Position numbers and translations under genes: made by a program
The notes under the pieces: model-generated
Database searches by the model: none
The model's input: the letters and a program-made list of their open reading frames with translations, nothing else
What the model was told of the DNA's origin: nothing
Shown here: one piece after another, positions 1 through 8,339 of the stretch
How positions within the stretch are numbered: position 1 is the stretch's first letter
Layout of the letters: each line of letters begins with the position of its first letter
Assembly (NCBI GenBank): GCA_013214355.1
Contig: JABSSL010000006.1
Span: forward strand, 38,382-102,381
Direction: 5' to 3'
DNA from: Saprospiraceae bacterium
GTDB lineage: Bacteria; Bacteroidota; Bacteroidia; Chitinophagales; Saprospiraceae
DNA: 64,000 bases

Positions 1-338
1 CAAACGTTGTGCATAAAAACGTAATTGTCATCTTGAAACATGCGAATGTTTTCGGCAGTTGTTCCATTTTCTTTCAACACGGGTAGCATTTTAATAAAAG
101 GCTCTAGTCCAGTCGGTATAAATGGATTGTGCTGAATGTAATCTGCATTTGCCAGTTGGCGCATAGTTGCAGGATCCTGTTGTAATACAGCGCCTAAGAA
201 GGAGCCTACGGTTTCTTTTTGATTCATGATAGAGGTATCAGTGTTAGAAATTTCGATGGGTTCATTTTTACTTGCATTTTTGGTTGAATCACAGGCAGTG
301 AGTAAGCCTAGCAAGAGGAATACAAAAACTTGTCTCAT
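1..338 (-). CDS. SnoaL/NTF2-like lipoprotein (3' end beyond window)
   Basis: The gene starts with ATG at 338 on the minus strand and runs off the left edge; about 112 residues are visible. It opens with a short hydrophobic signal ending in a lipobox (LLTAC, Cys at residue 15), so it should be an outer- or inner-membrane-anchored lipoprotein. After a Ser/Thr/Asn-rich linker comes sequence typical of SnoaL-like NTF2-fold proteins: a short helix, then the NADYIQHNPF segment found in the predicted aldol-condensation/SnoaL family. It is divergent from the HxlR regulator at 453 across a 114-bp gap with repeated operator-like motifs, which suggests it is the regulator's target. Substrate unknown; many members of this fold are non-enzymatic. 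Confidence 0.7.
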   Translation of the reverse strand, partial: MRQVFVFLLLGLLTACDSTKNASKNEPIEISNTDTSIMNQKETVGSFLGAVLQQDPATMRQLANADYIQHNPFIPTGLEPFIKMLPVLKENGTTAENIRMFQDDNYVFMHNV

Positions 339-351
339 ACTTTAAGGTTTA

Positions 352-404
352 TTACTTTTGATTCGCAAGTAAAAATACACTTATTAGTTGCTTGGTGCAA
401 GTAA
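352..404. promoter_or_regulatory. Operator-like inverted repeats in HxlR/SnoaL divergent gap
   Basis: Two dyads lie in the 114-bp divergent region: TTACTT (352-357) with AAGTAA (367-372), and TTGCTTG (388-394) with CAAGTAA (398-404). The half-site GCAAGTAA occurs twice, about 31 bp or three helical turns apart (366-372 preceded by C, and 397-404). HxlR proteins bind as dimers to such dyads in their own divergent regions. Assignment to this regulator is inference from position and symmetry. Confidence 0.45.
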
Positions 405-452
405 TAATTAAAATTAATTGCATTTTAAAAGTAAAAACTTCGAATTTTCCTT

Positions 453-893
453 ATGAAGCATAAATTTCGTTGTGATTGCCCTTTCACTTCAGCCTTAGAT
501 GTTTTGGGAGATAGATGGATGTTGGTCATTGTCAAGCTGATGCTATTGGATTTCAAGGAAACTTTCAAGGACTTCATGGAAAGTGATGAAGCTATTGCCT
601 CCAATATCCTCTCGGCGAAGCTTAAAATGCTCGAGGAGTTTCAGGTCATTACCAAGTCTAAACGTCCGGATAATAAGAAGACCAACTATTATCACCTAAC
701 CGACAAGGGCTTGGCTTTGACACCTGTTTTGGTGGAACTTGCTGCCTGGAGTGATGGTCATTTAAGAGATTTTCATCCAACTATTGAAGATGGAGAGAAC
801 ATGGAGTTCTTGCGAAAGGATAAAGCCGCTTTTGCTGAACTTCTGGAGAAGAGGTATAGAGACAAACTGGCTACCGTCATGCATCTGCGGTAA
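453..893 (+). CDS. HxlR-family winged-helix transcriptional regulator
   Basis: A 146-residue protein that is almost entirely one HxlR winged helix-turn-helix domain. The N-terminal CDCPFTSALDVLGDRWMLVI is the family signature: a Cys near the start followed by the LGDRW motif. The recognition helix region (ASNILSAKLKMLEE) and the YHLTDKG wing follow. HxlR proteins are dimeric cytoplasmic repressors or activators, often responding to electrophiles or oxidants through the N-terminal Cys. The gene is divergent from the SnoaL-like lipoprotein and precedes a Crp/Fnr regulator by 91 bp. The effector is not evident from sequence. Confidence 0.9.
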   Translation: MKHKFRCDCPFTSALDVLGDRWMLVIVKLMLLDFKETFKDFMESDEAIASNILSAKLKMLEEFQVITKSKRPDNKKTNYYHLTDKGLALTPVLVELAAWSDGHLRDFHPTIEDGENMEFLRKDKAAFAELLEKRYRDKLATVMHLR

Positions 894-984
894 TTTAGAA
901 GAAACGATCTTTTCTGAAGATTCTCCTGGAATACGTGGATTTTGGAGAGGTAAAGCGTAAAGTATAGCAAGTAACTTAGTTCTT

Positions 985-1560
985 ATGGAAGATGAAATTC
1001 TGAAGGAAGTATTTAAAGAGGCTGATTTCACATCTGAAGAACTCCGTTCCATTGGCGCTCTCCTTAGAAAAGTAAGCCTAAAGAAGGGGGATATCCTCTT
1101 GAGCGAAGGAGATACCGTTTTGTATACTCATTTCGTTTACAGCGGCTGCCTTAGGACGTATTTTCTTGACAATGCGGGGAAAGAACATACCTTGCAATTT
1201 GCCATCAAGGATTGGTGGATAAGTGACTACACTGCTTTTTTCACGGGAGACAAAGCTTTGACCAATATTGAGTGTATTCAAAGGGCTACCATCTATAAAT
1301 TGTCCAGAAAGGACATGGAGCGACTGTATCTTGAGATTCCTGCCTTCGAAACCTTCTTTAGAAAGAAACTTGAAAGGAGGTTTATGGCGCTTCAAAAGCG
1401 GGTGCTGGGTAATTTAGCCCAACCGGCCAAGGATCGATACCTTTCTTTTATCCAGAATTATCCGAACATCCAGCAAAGTGTGAAAAACTATCACATCGCT
1501 TCTTTTCTAGGGATTACGACCGAAAGTCTAAGTAGAATCCGAAAAGAATTGGCTCGCTAA
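985..1560 (+). CDS. Crp/Fnr-family transcriptional regulator
   Basis: A 191-residue protein with an N-terminal cyclic-nucleotide-binding-like beta roll (about residues 20-115, with the KKGDILLSEGD start and a YSGCLRTYF segment). A long dimerisation helix and a short C-terminal helix-turn-helix follow (FLGITTESLSRIRKEL, about 173-190). The arrangement is typical of the short Crp/Fnr proteins abundant in Bacteroidota, which usually lack a proven cAMP site; no Fnr-type Cys cluster is seen. It lies 91 bp downstream of the HxlR gene on the same strand and may be cotranscribed. Targets are unknown. Confidence 0.88.
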   Translation: MEDEILKEVFKEADFTSEELRSIGALLRKVSLKKGDILLSEGDTVLYTHFVYSGCLRTYFLDNAGKEHTLQFAIKDWWISDYTAFFTGDKALTNIECIQRATIYKLSRKDMERLYLEIPAFETFFRKKLERRFMALQKRVLGNLAQPAKDRYLSFIQNYPNIQQSVKNYHIASFLGITTESLSRIRKELAR

Positions 1561-1670
1561 TCGTTTCTTACCATACATCAATTTTTTCGAATAGGATTGC
1601 CCATAGCTTTGCAGTATTAAATAATATAAGTACGAGGATATAATTAGGCTAAAGTATCTGACTAAGGGAG

Positions 1671-1771
1671 TTTTCAATCTAGGCAGGCGCAAAAACCGCT
1701 GCCCTGTCTGGCCGCCAGGCAAGATAGCCATAGCTAACCAAGGATTTTTGCAACGTAGCATAGGTTGAAAA
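1671..1771. repeat. Short imperfect inverted-repeat element
   Basis: The outer arms TTTTCAATCTA (1671-1681) and TAGGTTGAAAA (1761-1771) are inverted with one mismatch. Nested inside are smaller dyads (GGCAG/CTGCC), the 11-mer GTCTGGCCGCC (1706-1716, present inverted in the element at 20971), and the 13-mer TAGCCATAGCTAA (1725-1737, present inverted in the element at 34293). It sits in the 266-bp gap between the Crp/Fnr and DJ-1 genes and encodes nothing recognisable. Confidence 0.5.
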
Positions 1772-1826
1772 ATGCCCGTCATATCTTCTAGGATAATTGT
1801 ACCCTCATACTTAAAAACGCTTTGCT

Positions 1827-2510
1827 ATGAAAAAGATATTGTTTGTGCTGACGAGCCATGATCAATTGGGTGATACTGGAAACAAAACAGGTTTTTGGCT
1901 AGAGGAATTTGCAGCACCCTACTATTTCATGAAGGATCAAGGGGTGGCGATTACTTTGGCTTCTGCTCAAGGAGGGCAGCCCCCAGTCGATCCTAAAAGT
2001 GAGTTGCCTGACTTTCAGACACCGGCTACTAAACGGTTTCAAGGTGATCCTGAAACGCAAGCGGTGCTGGCCAAGACGGTCGCTTTAAAGACTCTTGATC
2101 ACCAGAACTACGATGCTGTTTTCTATCCGGGAGGATACGGACCACTATGGGATTTAGCGAGTAATGAAGATTCGATTGCGCTAATTGAATCTTTCTATAA
2201 CAACAACAAACCCGTTGCTTCAGTCTGCCACGGCCCGGCCATTTTCCAGCAAACCAAAGATGCTGACGGTAAACCCTTGGTAGAAGGGAAAAAGGTCACT
2301 GCCTATTCCAATTCAGAGGAAGAGGCAGTTGATTTCACGGAAATCGTTCCTTTTTCTGTGGAGGATATGTTGAAAGAAAACGGAGGGCTCTACTCAAAAG
2401 GGCCGGATTGGAATCCTTACGCATTGGAAGATGGTTTATTGATCACGGGGCAGAATCCCGCTTCTTCGGAATTGGTCGCTGAGTTGTTGCTAAAGAAGTT
2501 GGAGGCATAA
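1827..2510 (+). CDS. DJ-1/PfpI-family type 1 glutamine amidotransferase-like protein
   Basis: A 227-residue DJ-1/PfpI superfamily protein of the Hsp31/YajL-like branch. The nucleophile elbow SVCHGPA holds Cys134 followed by His135, and the upstream YPGGYGPLWDL stretch is the conserved glycine-rich loop. Members act as glyoxalase III, deglycase-like or chaperone proteins in the cytoplasm; which one applies here cannot be told from sequence. The length matches the roughly 225-230 residue bacterial subgroup. It stands alone, with a strong terminator 30 bp after its stop. Its closeness to HxlR and SnoaL-like genes would fit a reactive-carbonyl response, but that is inference. Confidence 0.88.
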   Translation: MKKILFVLTSHDQLGDTGNKTGFWLEEFAAPYYFMKDQGVAITLASAQGGQPPVDPKSELPDFQTPATKRFQGDPETQAVLAKTVALKTLDHQNYDAVFYPGGYGPLWDLASNEDSIALIESFYNNNKPVASVCHGPAIFQQTKDADGKPLVEGKKVTAYSNSEEEAVDFTEIVPFSVEDMLKENGGLYSKGPDWNPYALEDGLLITGQNPASSELVAELLLKKLEA

Positions 2511-2539
2511 AAGGTCAGCATAAAATATAGAGGTGAAAG

Positions 2540-2568
2540 CGGCTTGGGTGAAAACTCGGGCCGTTTTT
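2540..2568 (+). terminator. Rho-independent terminator of the DJ-1 gene
   Basis: CGGCTTGGG (2540-2548) and CTCGGGCCG (2555-2563) form a 9-bp stem including G-U pairs, with the loop TGAAAA, followed at once by TTTTT (2564-2568). It lies 30 bp after the stop of the DJ-1 gene. Confidence 0.8.
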
Positions 2569-2611
2569 CTATTTTTAGGTAGCCCATCAGAGAAAAACTA
2601 GATAGACGAAA

Positions 2612-3109
2612 ATGGAAATCTCAAACATTCAATCCTTTGTCAAATACTATTCGAGAATAAAGCAAAGAACGAGTAGACTGTTTGATTATATCCCGAAAGA
2701 TAAAATCGAATGGACGTATCAAGTCGGTAAATTTACCATCGGAGATATCATCCGACATTTGGCAAACATTGAACGATTTATGTATGCTGAAACAGTCCAA
2801 TTCAAAGAAAGCAGTTACCAGGGTTGTGGAACAGAATTTGCCGAAGGATATGAAGAGATTGTGGAATATTATCAAAGGATGCATGCAGAAAGCTTAGAGA
2901 TTTTTCTACAGCTGAGTCAAGAGGATTTACACAAAAAATGCAAGACCCCCGCCGGTACAGAAATCACTATTTGGAAATGGCTACGAGCCATGGTAGAACA
3001 TGAAGTTCACCATCGAGGACAGTTGTATATGTATTTGGGTATGCTTGGCATAAAAACGCCTCCCATTTTCGGGTTGACTTCTGAAGAAGTGATCGAAAAA
3101 GGTGTTTAG
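2612..3109 (+). CDS. DinB-family protein
   Basis: A 165-residue four-helix-bundle protein of the DinB/YfiT-like superfamily. The expected metal-binding His triad is visible: His49 (DIIRHLANIER), His130 and His134 (VEHEVHHRGQLYMYL). Family members are small cytoplasmic metalloproteins, some acting as thiol (bacillithiol or mycothiol) S-transferases and many of unknown role. It is a single gene with its own upstream terminator and a bidirectional terminator downstream. Length is typical. The substrate cannot be assigned. Confidence 0.88.
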   Translation: MEISNIQSFVKYYSRIKQRTSRLFDYIPKDKIEWTYQVGKFTIGDIIRHLANIERFMYAETVQFKESSYQGCGTEFAEGYEEIVEYYQRMHAESLEIFLQLSQEDLHKKCKTPAGTEITIWKWLRAMVEHEVHHRGQLYMYLGMLGIKTPPIFGLTSEEVIEKGV

Positions 3110-3112
3110 GGT

Positions 3113-3150
3113 CAAAAGCCCCCTGCCAAGTTTTTGACAAGGGGCTTTTG
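3113..3150. terminator. Bidirectional terminator between DinB and HYR genes
   Basis: CAAAAGCCCC (3113-3122) and GGGGCTTTTG (3141-3150) form a perfect 10-bp stem. The A/T-rich outer flanks give a U-tract on either strand. It lies between converging genes ending at 3109 (+) and 3161 (-). Confidence 0.8.
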
Positions 3151-3160
3151 ATTCAGTCCA

Positions 3161-5683
3161 TTATCGTTGTATGATGAGCCTTTGGGTACCTACAATCTTT
3201 TCGTCCTGAATGACACTAAGTAAATATAGACCAGGCGTCAGATCATGGGTGTCCAAGCTTTGTTGGCTGTCTACTGTTGTATCCAGCTGTACTTGGTGGA
3301 TGACTTTGCCCAATTGATCACGTACAACCATCAACGCGGGCTTATCCTGAAACCCATCCAAGGCAACCTGAGTTTGTTCACTCGCTGGGTTAGGGAAGAT
3401 GGAGATGCTGCCGAATTGATCCAAGCCGGTGTAGGATTGTTGTGGATCCGGCAATTCAGTATCATCTACGATTAGACTGCTGGCAATATTTCCACTCCCT
3501 GAAACACGAACATTATCAAATACTGCTTCAACTTCAGTACTACCATTAATACTATAAGCCATCAAGCTCATATACAGACATTCTTCTAAGTCAGGCAGCG
3601 TTGCCACTTGCAATAATCTCCAGTTGGTGCCATTGGTGCTGGTATAACTTTTGATTTTTTTACCTGTTCTCACCAGACGAAACCATTCTACCCGGCGGCG
3701 TGATACCTGAGATTGAAAAACGATTCCGCCATAGCTAGCTCTAAATTCTCTCCGTACTCTTCGGGTCGAGTAATTCTTAAGTGCACCTGCTCTTCTGGCC
3801 AAAGGGTCCAAACTCTCTCTGGCCATTAGTCCGGCGTAACCTCCAAAGTTGATGTCAGCCAAGCGGGCTTCGATCTGACCATCGCCACAGAGGAGATAAT
3901 AGGCTTGCACTGCTTTGTCGGTATCAAGGCCTTGCCAGCAGCCAGCTGCAGATAGGGTGAAACTTTCGCTTTCGGAATCATAGTCTACCTGGGTGTCATT
4001 TCCACAATTTAGGCTTCCATCCTGCGAGCCTTCCGACCAGCCACAGGGTAATCCGATAACATCAAGGTAGGTAGTACATTCGTCCTTATTGCCCGCCTCA
4101 TCTTGGATGATTACCGTAAGGGGTACGATAGTTCCTACATCTTCACAATCAATGGTCAGAGAAGGTTCGGTTCCTACATAGGTAAGACTTCCACAATTGT
4201 CTGAACTAGCTGATTCGTTCCAAACTTGAGTGACAGTTAGGTTGATCGCATCCTCGCCATTGAAATCAACGGTAACATCTTTGCAAACTGCTACAGGGTT
4301 CTCTCCGTCGGATACTTCCAGGTAGTGTGAGCAAGCGCTTTTGTTTCCATAAATATCTTTGGCTCTCCACTGCACTTGATAACGACCTACAGGGAAAAAC
4401 CCACTGGGATCGAGAACCCGACTTGTCCAGCTTCCGATCGGAGTATCGTTGTCATCCACTTCCCGGTAGCGGGCTTTGACTTTATCGATACTACAGTTGT
4501 CACTGGCTACCGGAGGTGTGAAACTTACCTCCGCTCCACAAAGACCAGTATCAGTATTGATATTTATATCAGCTGGGCAGTTGATTCTGGGTTTCTCCAT
4601 GTCCGTTACATTGACCGTAAAACTACAAGCAGGGACTGCATTATTTGAAGCATCTGCGCCAGAGTAGGTCACGGTGGTGCTACCTACCGGAAAGAAGTCA
4701 CCAGAATTATGCGTTGAGTTTCCAATTGCTCCTACGCAATTGTCATTCAAGATGGGTGGTGTCCAGCTTACAAGTGCGCCACAATCATCTTGGTCATTGA
4801 AAACATTGATGTTCCCGGGACAATTACTATAACTGGGAGGCAGGGCATCTCGAACGGTGACCGTAAAGTCGCAGCTTGCTTGCCCACCATTCCCATCAGA
4901 AACAGTTAGGGTCTCCTGATGATTGCCCACTTCACTGCAATCAAATTCTTCCTGACTGACACTTAAGTCTATGGAACCGCAGGATGAACTAGATCCTCCG
5001 TCCGCATTTGCTGCCGTCAAAGTGGCTTTCCCGTTTTCATCTAGGTCAATGGTGACGGGCTGACAGACTGCCGTTGGAGGGCTGCCTGCTAAATTCAAGT
5101 CCACGAAGCAAGAAGGACTTCGGGAACCATGTTGTGACACATATACTTCTACCATACTTTCGGATCCTAAGCTTGTACCTGCAGGGATATTCTGCACTAC
5201 TGTGATTGCTCCAGAAGAAGGGCAATTATCAGATACCTGTACCAAGCTAGCCATATTTGGCATCAACCGTTCGCAATCACTATTCAGGTCAATATCTATA
5301 GACGGAGGGCAAGAAATGATAGGTGTTTTGACATCATTTACCTGGATATTGTAGGTACAGATCTTGCTATTGCCAGCCTTATCCGTGACGGTCAGGGTCA
5401 GCTCCAAGGGGCCAAAATCGAGGGGACTTCCCGGAGCCGGACTTTGTGTTACTGCAAGTTCATCTGTTGGCGTACAATTGTCTGAAACAACGAGAAGAAA
5501 GTTACCAGAGGGCGTAAAATTAGGCATAGGGAAGGGGCAGGGCAGACTACTGTTAATAGCAAAGTTAGCAGTACACCCCAGCGCTGTGGGGGGCGTAACA
5601 TCATTGGTACAATCCTGTGCCTGAAGAACGGACAGGCTGCTGATCAAGGATAGAAGGGAGATTAGCGTAAATATCTTTTGCAT
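3161..5683 (-). CDS. Secreted HYR-repeat protein with T9SS sorting domain
   Basis: An 840-residue exported protein. The N-terminus is a Sec signal peptide ending in LQAQ (about residue 23). About six HYR (hyalin-repeat, immunoglobulin-like) modules follow, recognisable by repeated CP...ININ/IDL starts, VSDNC or ASDNC, FPVGSTTVTY-like and AxDASNN/DAGNK motifs. From about residue 548 a concanavalin-like beta domain follows (NCGND, FTLSAAGCW, YAGLMARES, STNGTNWRLLQ). The last 75 or so residues are a type A T9SS sorting domain (ISIFPNPA to the terminal LIIQR). It is therefore expected on the cell surface or in the medium, probably in adhesion or polymer binding. The ligand is unknown. It is flanked by a bidirectional terminator. 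Confidence 0.9.
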   Translation of the reverse strand: MQKIFTLISLLSLISSLSVLQAQDCTNDVTPPTALGCTANFAINSSLPCPFPMPNFTPSGNFLLVVSDNCTPTDELAVTQSPAPGSPLDFGPLELTLTVTDKAGNSKICTYNIQVNDVKTPIISCPPSIDIDLNSDCERLMPNMASLVQVSDNCPSSGAITVVQNIPAGTSLGSESMVEVYVSQHGSRSPSCFVDLNLAGSPPTAVCQPVTIDLDENGKATLTAANADGGSSSSCGSIDLSVSQEEFDCSEVGNHQETLTVSDGNGGQASCDFTVTVRDALPPSYSNCPGNINVFNDQDDCGALVSWTPPILNDNCVGAIGNSTHNSGDFFPVGSTTVTYSGADASNNAVPACSFTVNVTDMEKPRINCPADININTDTGLCGAEVSFTPPVASDNCSIDKVKARYREVDDNDTPIGSWTSRVLDPSGFFPVGRYQVQWRAKDIYGNKSACSHYLEVSDGENPVAVCKDVTVDFNGEDAINLTVTQVWNESASSDNCGSLTYVGTEPSLTIDCEDVGTIVPLTVIIQDEAGNKDECTTYLDVIGLPCGWSEGSQDGSLNCGNDTQVDYDSESESFTLSAAGCWQGLDTDKAVQAYYLLCGDGQIEARLADINFGGYAGLMARESLDPLARRAGALKNYSTRRVRREFRASYGGIVFQSQVSRRRVEWFRLVRTGKKIKSYTSTNGTNWRLLQVATLPDLEECLYMSLMAYSINGSTEVEAVFDNVRVSGSGNIASSLIVDDTELPDPQQSYTGLDQFGSISIFPNPASEQTQVALDGFQDKPALMVVRDQLGKVIHQVQLDTTVDSQQSLDTHDLTPGLYLLSVIQDEKIVGTQRLIIQR

Positions 5684-5873
5684 AGTATTGTTGTTTATGG
5701 TTTGAGTTGTACATGCAAGTTTCTATGCTGAAGGTAGGAGGAGCGCTTGGGAAAAAATCTGGATTTAAGTGAATGGTATAGTCTTGTAAGTCAACAGCAG
5801 TATATTTAAGTGGATCCTAAAGACTTTTCTCTATCGGCAGCTGTCATAGAAGAACCATAAAAGAACTGGACAA

Positions 5874-6512
5874 ATGACCATTCGATATATCCTCTATAGT
5901 CTCGGTTTAGCTTGGACTTGCCTTTGTTGTAGGAATGAGGCCGCGGAAAAAACGCCTACTGTATTGGGAGCAGATACCGTAACTACGGAAGTAAAGTCAG
6001 GCCCACTGGCTAGTACTATCACCTTTCCTAAGCCATACATCGCAACGGCTTTCGATTTCCCTGTAGGTAAACCTAATGCCAAAGGCTACTACAACGCACA
6101 AGGTTTTGGTCTTAACTATCATTTAGGGGATGATTGGAATGCCGTGACGGGAGGTAATTCCGATCTAGGTGATCCCATCTATAGTATTGCGAATGGACAA
6201 GTGAATTTTGCGGAAGATATTGGCGCTGGATGGGGGAAGGTGGTTCAGGTACTGCATCAAATGCCAGACGGAGAACAGTACGAGTCTTTGTATGCCCATT
6301 GCGATTCCATCCTGGTGCAAACGGGGGATTGGGTGAAGCGCGGCCAACAAATTGCTACCATTGGAAACGCAGATGGACAGTATTATGCTCACTTGCATCT
6401 AGAAATTCGAGATAGTATCGGTATGCCAATTGGAGGGGGATATGCGGCAGATACCAGTGGATATCTGGATCCTACTCGATTCATACGTACCCATCGAGTC
6501 ATTTCAAATTAA
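5874..6512 (+). CDS. M23-family metallopeptidase (probable lipoprotein)
   Basis: A 212-residue exported protein whose N-terminal hydrophobic segment ends in a Cys-rich stretch (TCLCC, residues 15-19) that could serve as a lipobox. The LytM/M23 domain carries His83 and Asp87 (HLGDD), His142 in YAHCD and the HLHLEIRD motif (His173/His175), which together supply the zinc and catalytic residues. Such enzymes cut peptidoglycan cross-bridges in the periplasm. Unlike many M23 proteins there is no LysM or coiled-coil partner domain. It is a stand-alone gene divergent from the HYR protein. The ligands look complete, so it should be active rather than an EnvC-type regulator. Confidence 0.87.
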   Translation: MTIRYILYSLGLAWTCLCCRNEAAEKTPTVLGADTVTTEVKSGPLASTITFPKPYIATAFDFPVGKPNAKGYYNAQGFGLNYHLGDDWNAVTGGNSDLGDPIYSIANGQVNFAEDIGAGWGKVVQVLHQMPDGEQYESLYAHCDSILVQTGDWVKRGQQIATIGNADGQYYAHLHLEIRDSIGMPIGGGYAADTSGYLDPTRFIRTHRVISN

Positions 6513-6620
6513 GTACTTAGAATACCGTTTTTGACTCATCAGCAGAACAAATCGAAATGTTTGAGGGTTATCCCGTTAAACTCACTCTTGTGAGAAAGGT
6601 GAAAACTTCAAACCGACAAC

Positions 6621-8333
6621 GTGAATCTGAGCTTTTATTCCTTCTTTAGCAAGTACTCGTTATTAACCAACTATGGATTTACGGCAGGCTTAGTCAGTAA
6701 AACCTTCAGGAAATTTGTACCAGAAACACCTAGTGAAGATTCCTTTGAGTTTTTCATAAAGCTGTCCAGGTCAAAGTACAAGTCCCTCGCTCAAATTCAT
6801 CCTACCTTAGAAAAGTTCTTGGCAGATACGAAGCAACGGCAGGTCATAGCTGAGGAATTGGATCTGGCGATCCGTGATTTATCGGCCAAGGTGATCTCTT
6901 TTGGTTTGGATCGACGATTTCAGGCCATTTTCAAAACCTTGGATATTGATGCCAGTAGCTTCCAAAAATTGATGTTAAAGGTGGGAACAGCTAGGGCTGT
7001 ATGGCAGACTACGGAGCCCAGTTTTGAGGAGATTCTGGATGAAGTACATGCCACAATTAGCTGCTTACGTACTCAGAAAGATAAGATTGGCACTTCTCTG
7101 CATTTAACCATATTAACCAAACGGATATTAGATTATACGGTACGCATTAAGCGACTTGTAGTGCTTAGGGAGGATATCACTGCGGTAAAGCAATGGGATG
7201 AATTGATTCAGGAATATATTGCGTATGATAAAACCAGAAACTCCTTGCGTAAATACCTGGGGGCCCATGTAGATTTGTTAGCCCTGCAGATAGTGGAACG
7301 CACGGCTCAAAAAGGGGAAAAGTACGTAGCGGAAAACGTAAAAGAATATCGAGGTTTCTTTAAGAAGGGGTTGATTGGCGGAGCTGTCATTGCTTTTTTC
7401 GCCATTTTCAAAACGCTCATTGATGCAAACGTTTCGGCAGGTTTTTCAAGAGCGCTGCTCTATAGTTTGAACTATGCTTCTTGTTTTATTTTGGTCAAGT
7501 TTTTGGGTGGAACGATAGCCACTAAGCAACCTGCGATGACGGCCTCGGCCATTATTAAAGACATTGATAAAAAGAACGAGCTTACTTTAGGACCAAGGCA
7601 GGATATTATTCTCCTGCTTAGAAAGGTTTCTAGGAGTCAGTTTATATCTCTGGTAGGCAATTTTGTTATGGCCTTTTCAATGGCCTGTTTATTGGGCTAT
7701 GTATTGTCTTTGGGATGGGTGTCCAATCCAGTAGATGAGAAGAAGGCGGCGTATTTCATCAAGCAAACCTCTCTTTTCTCTGGTGGGGCTTTCTATTATG
7801 CGGCCATCGCTGGCGTGTTTTTATCCTTGTCTGGTTTCATTTCTGGGTATTTTGATAACAAGGTAATTGCCTCCCAACTGCCTTATCGCATCCAGCATTA
7901 CTCCATACTATCCAGGTTTTTACCCCAAAAGACCCTAGGGGCTATAGCTCGCTTTATAGAAAAGGATTTTGGGGGCGTAGTAGGCAATCTGAGTCTAGGT
8001 TTTTTTCTGGGTTCAGCCTGGTTGTTGAAATATATTCTCCCCTTCAATGTTGATATTCGACATATCGCCTTCAGCTCTTCCAATGTAGGTTATGCTATTG
8101 TTAATGATGCCTTTTCCAGTTCGATAATTACTACCGCTCTGCTAGGTGTGTTAACTATCGGTTTAGTCAACTTTGTAGTCAGCTTTTCGATCACCTTTAT
8201 CGTTGCGCTAAAATCCCGGGGAATTACCGCAAGCGGCCTCCGGAAGCTCTTCTTTTCAAGTGTAAGGGACATCTTTACCAATCCCTTGGATTACTTCATC
8301 ATTCGTAGGAAGGAACCACGACTTGCTGCTTAG
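6621..8333 (+). CDS. Polytopic membrane protein, SpecificRecomb (PF10136-like) family
   Basis: A 570-residue protein with a soluble alpha-helical N-terminal half (about 1-245) and a C-terminal half with several hydrophobic segments. The motifs LVGNFVMAFSMA, SGFISGYFDNK, GVVGNLSLGFFLGSAW and DIRHIAFSSSNVG match the family annotated as site-specific recombinase (Gcr). The family has no integrase, resolvase or transposase motif, and its name is probably misleading; it behaves as an inner-membrane protein of unknown function. The reading frame opens with GTG at 6621; no better ATG is seen nearby, so the start is uncertain. It converges on the S33 hydrolase with only 6 bp between stops. Confidence 0.75.
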   Translation: MNLSFYSFFSKYSLLTNYGFTAGLVSKTFRKFVPETPSEDSFEFFIKLSRSKYKSLAQIHPTLEKFLADTKQRQVIAEELDLAIRDLSAKVISFGLDRRFQAIFKTLDIDASSFQKLMLKVGTARAVWQTTEPSFEEILDEVHATISCLRTQKDKIGTSLHLTILTKRILDYTVRIKRLVVLREDITAVKQWDELIQEYIAYDKTRNSLRKYLGAHVDLLALQIVERTAQKGEKYVAENVKEYRGFFKKGLIGGAVIAFFAIFKTLIDANVSAGFSRALLYSLNYASCFILVKFLGGTIATKQPAMTASAIIKDIDKKNELTLGPRQDIILLLRKVSRSQFISLVGNFVMAFSMACLLGYVLSLGWVSNPVDEKKAAYFIKQTSLFSGGAFYYAAIAGVFLSLSGFISGYFDNKVIASQLPYRIQHYSILSRFLPQKTLGAIARFIEKDFGGVVGNLSLGFFLGSAWLLKYILPFNVDIRHIAFSSSNVGYAIVNDAFSSSIITTALLGVLTIGLVNFVVSFSITFIVALKSRGITASGLRKLFFSSVRDIFTNPLDYFIIRRKEPRLAA

Positions 8334-8339
8334 TAGAGA

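Noticed and set aside
6621..8333. A mobile-element recombinase
   Set aside because: Although its family carries the name site-specific recombinase, the protein is polytopic with no tyrosine or serine recombinase motifs, and no element borders are nearby.
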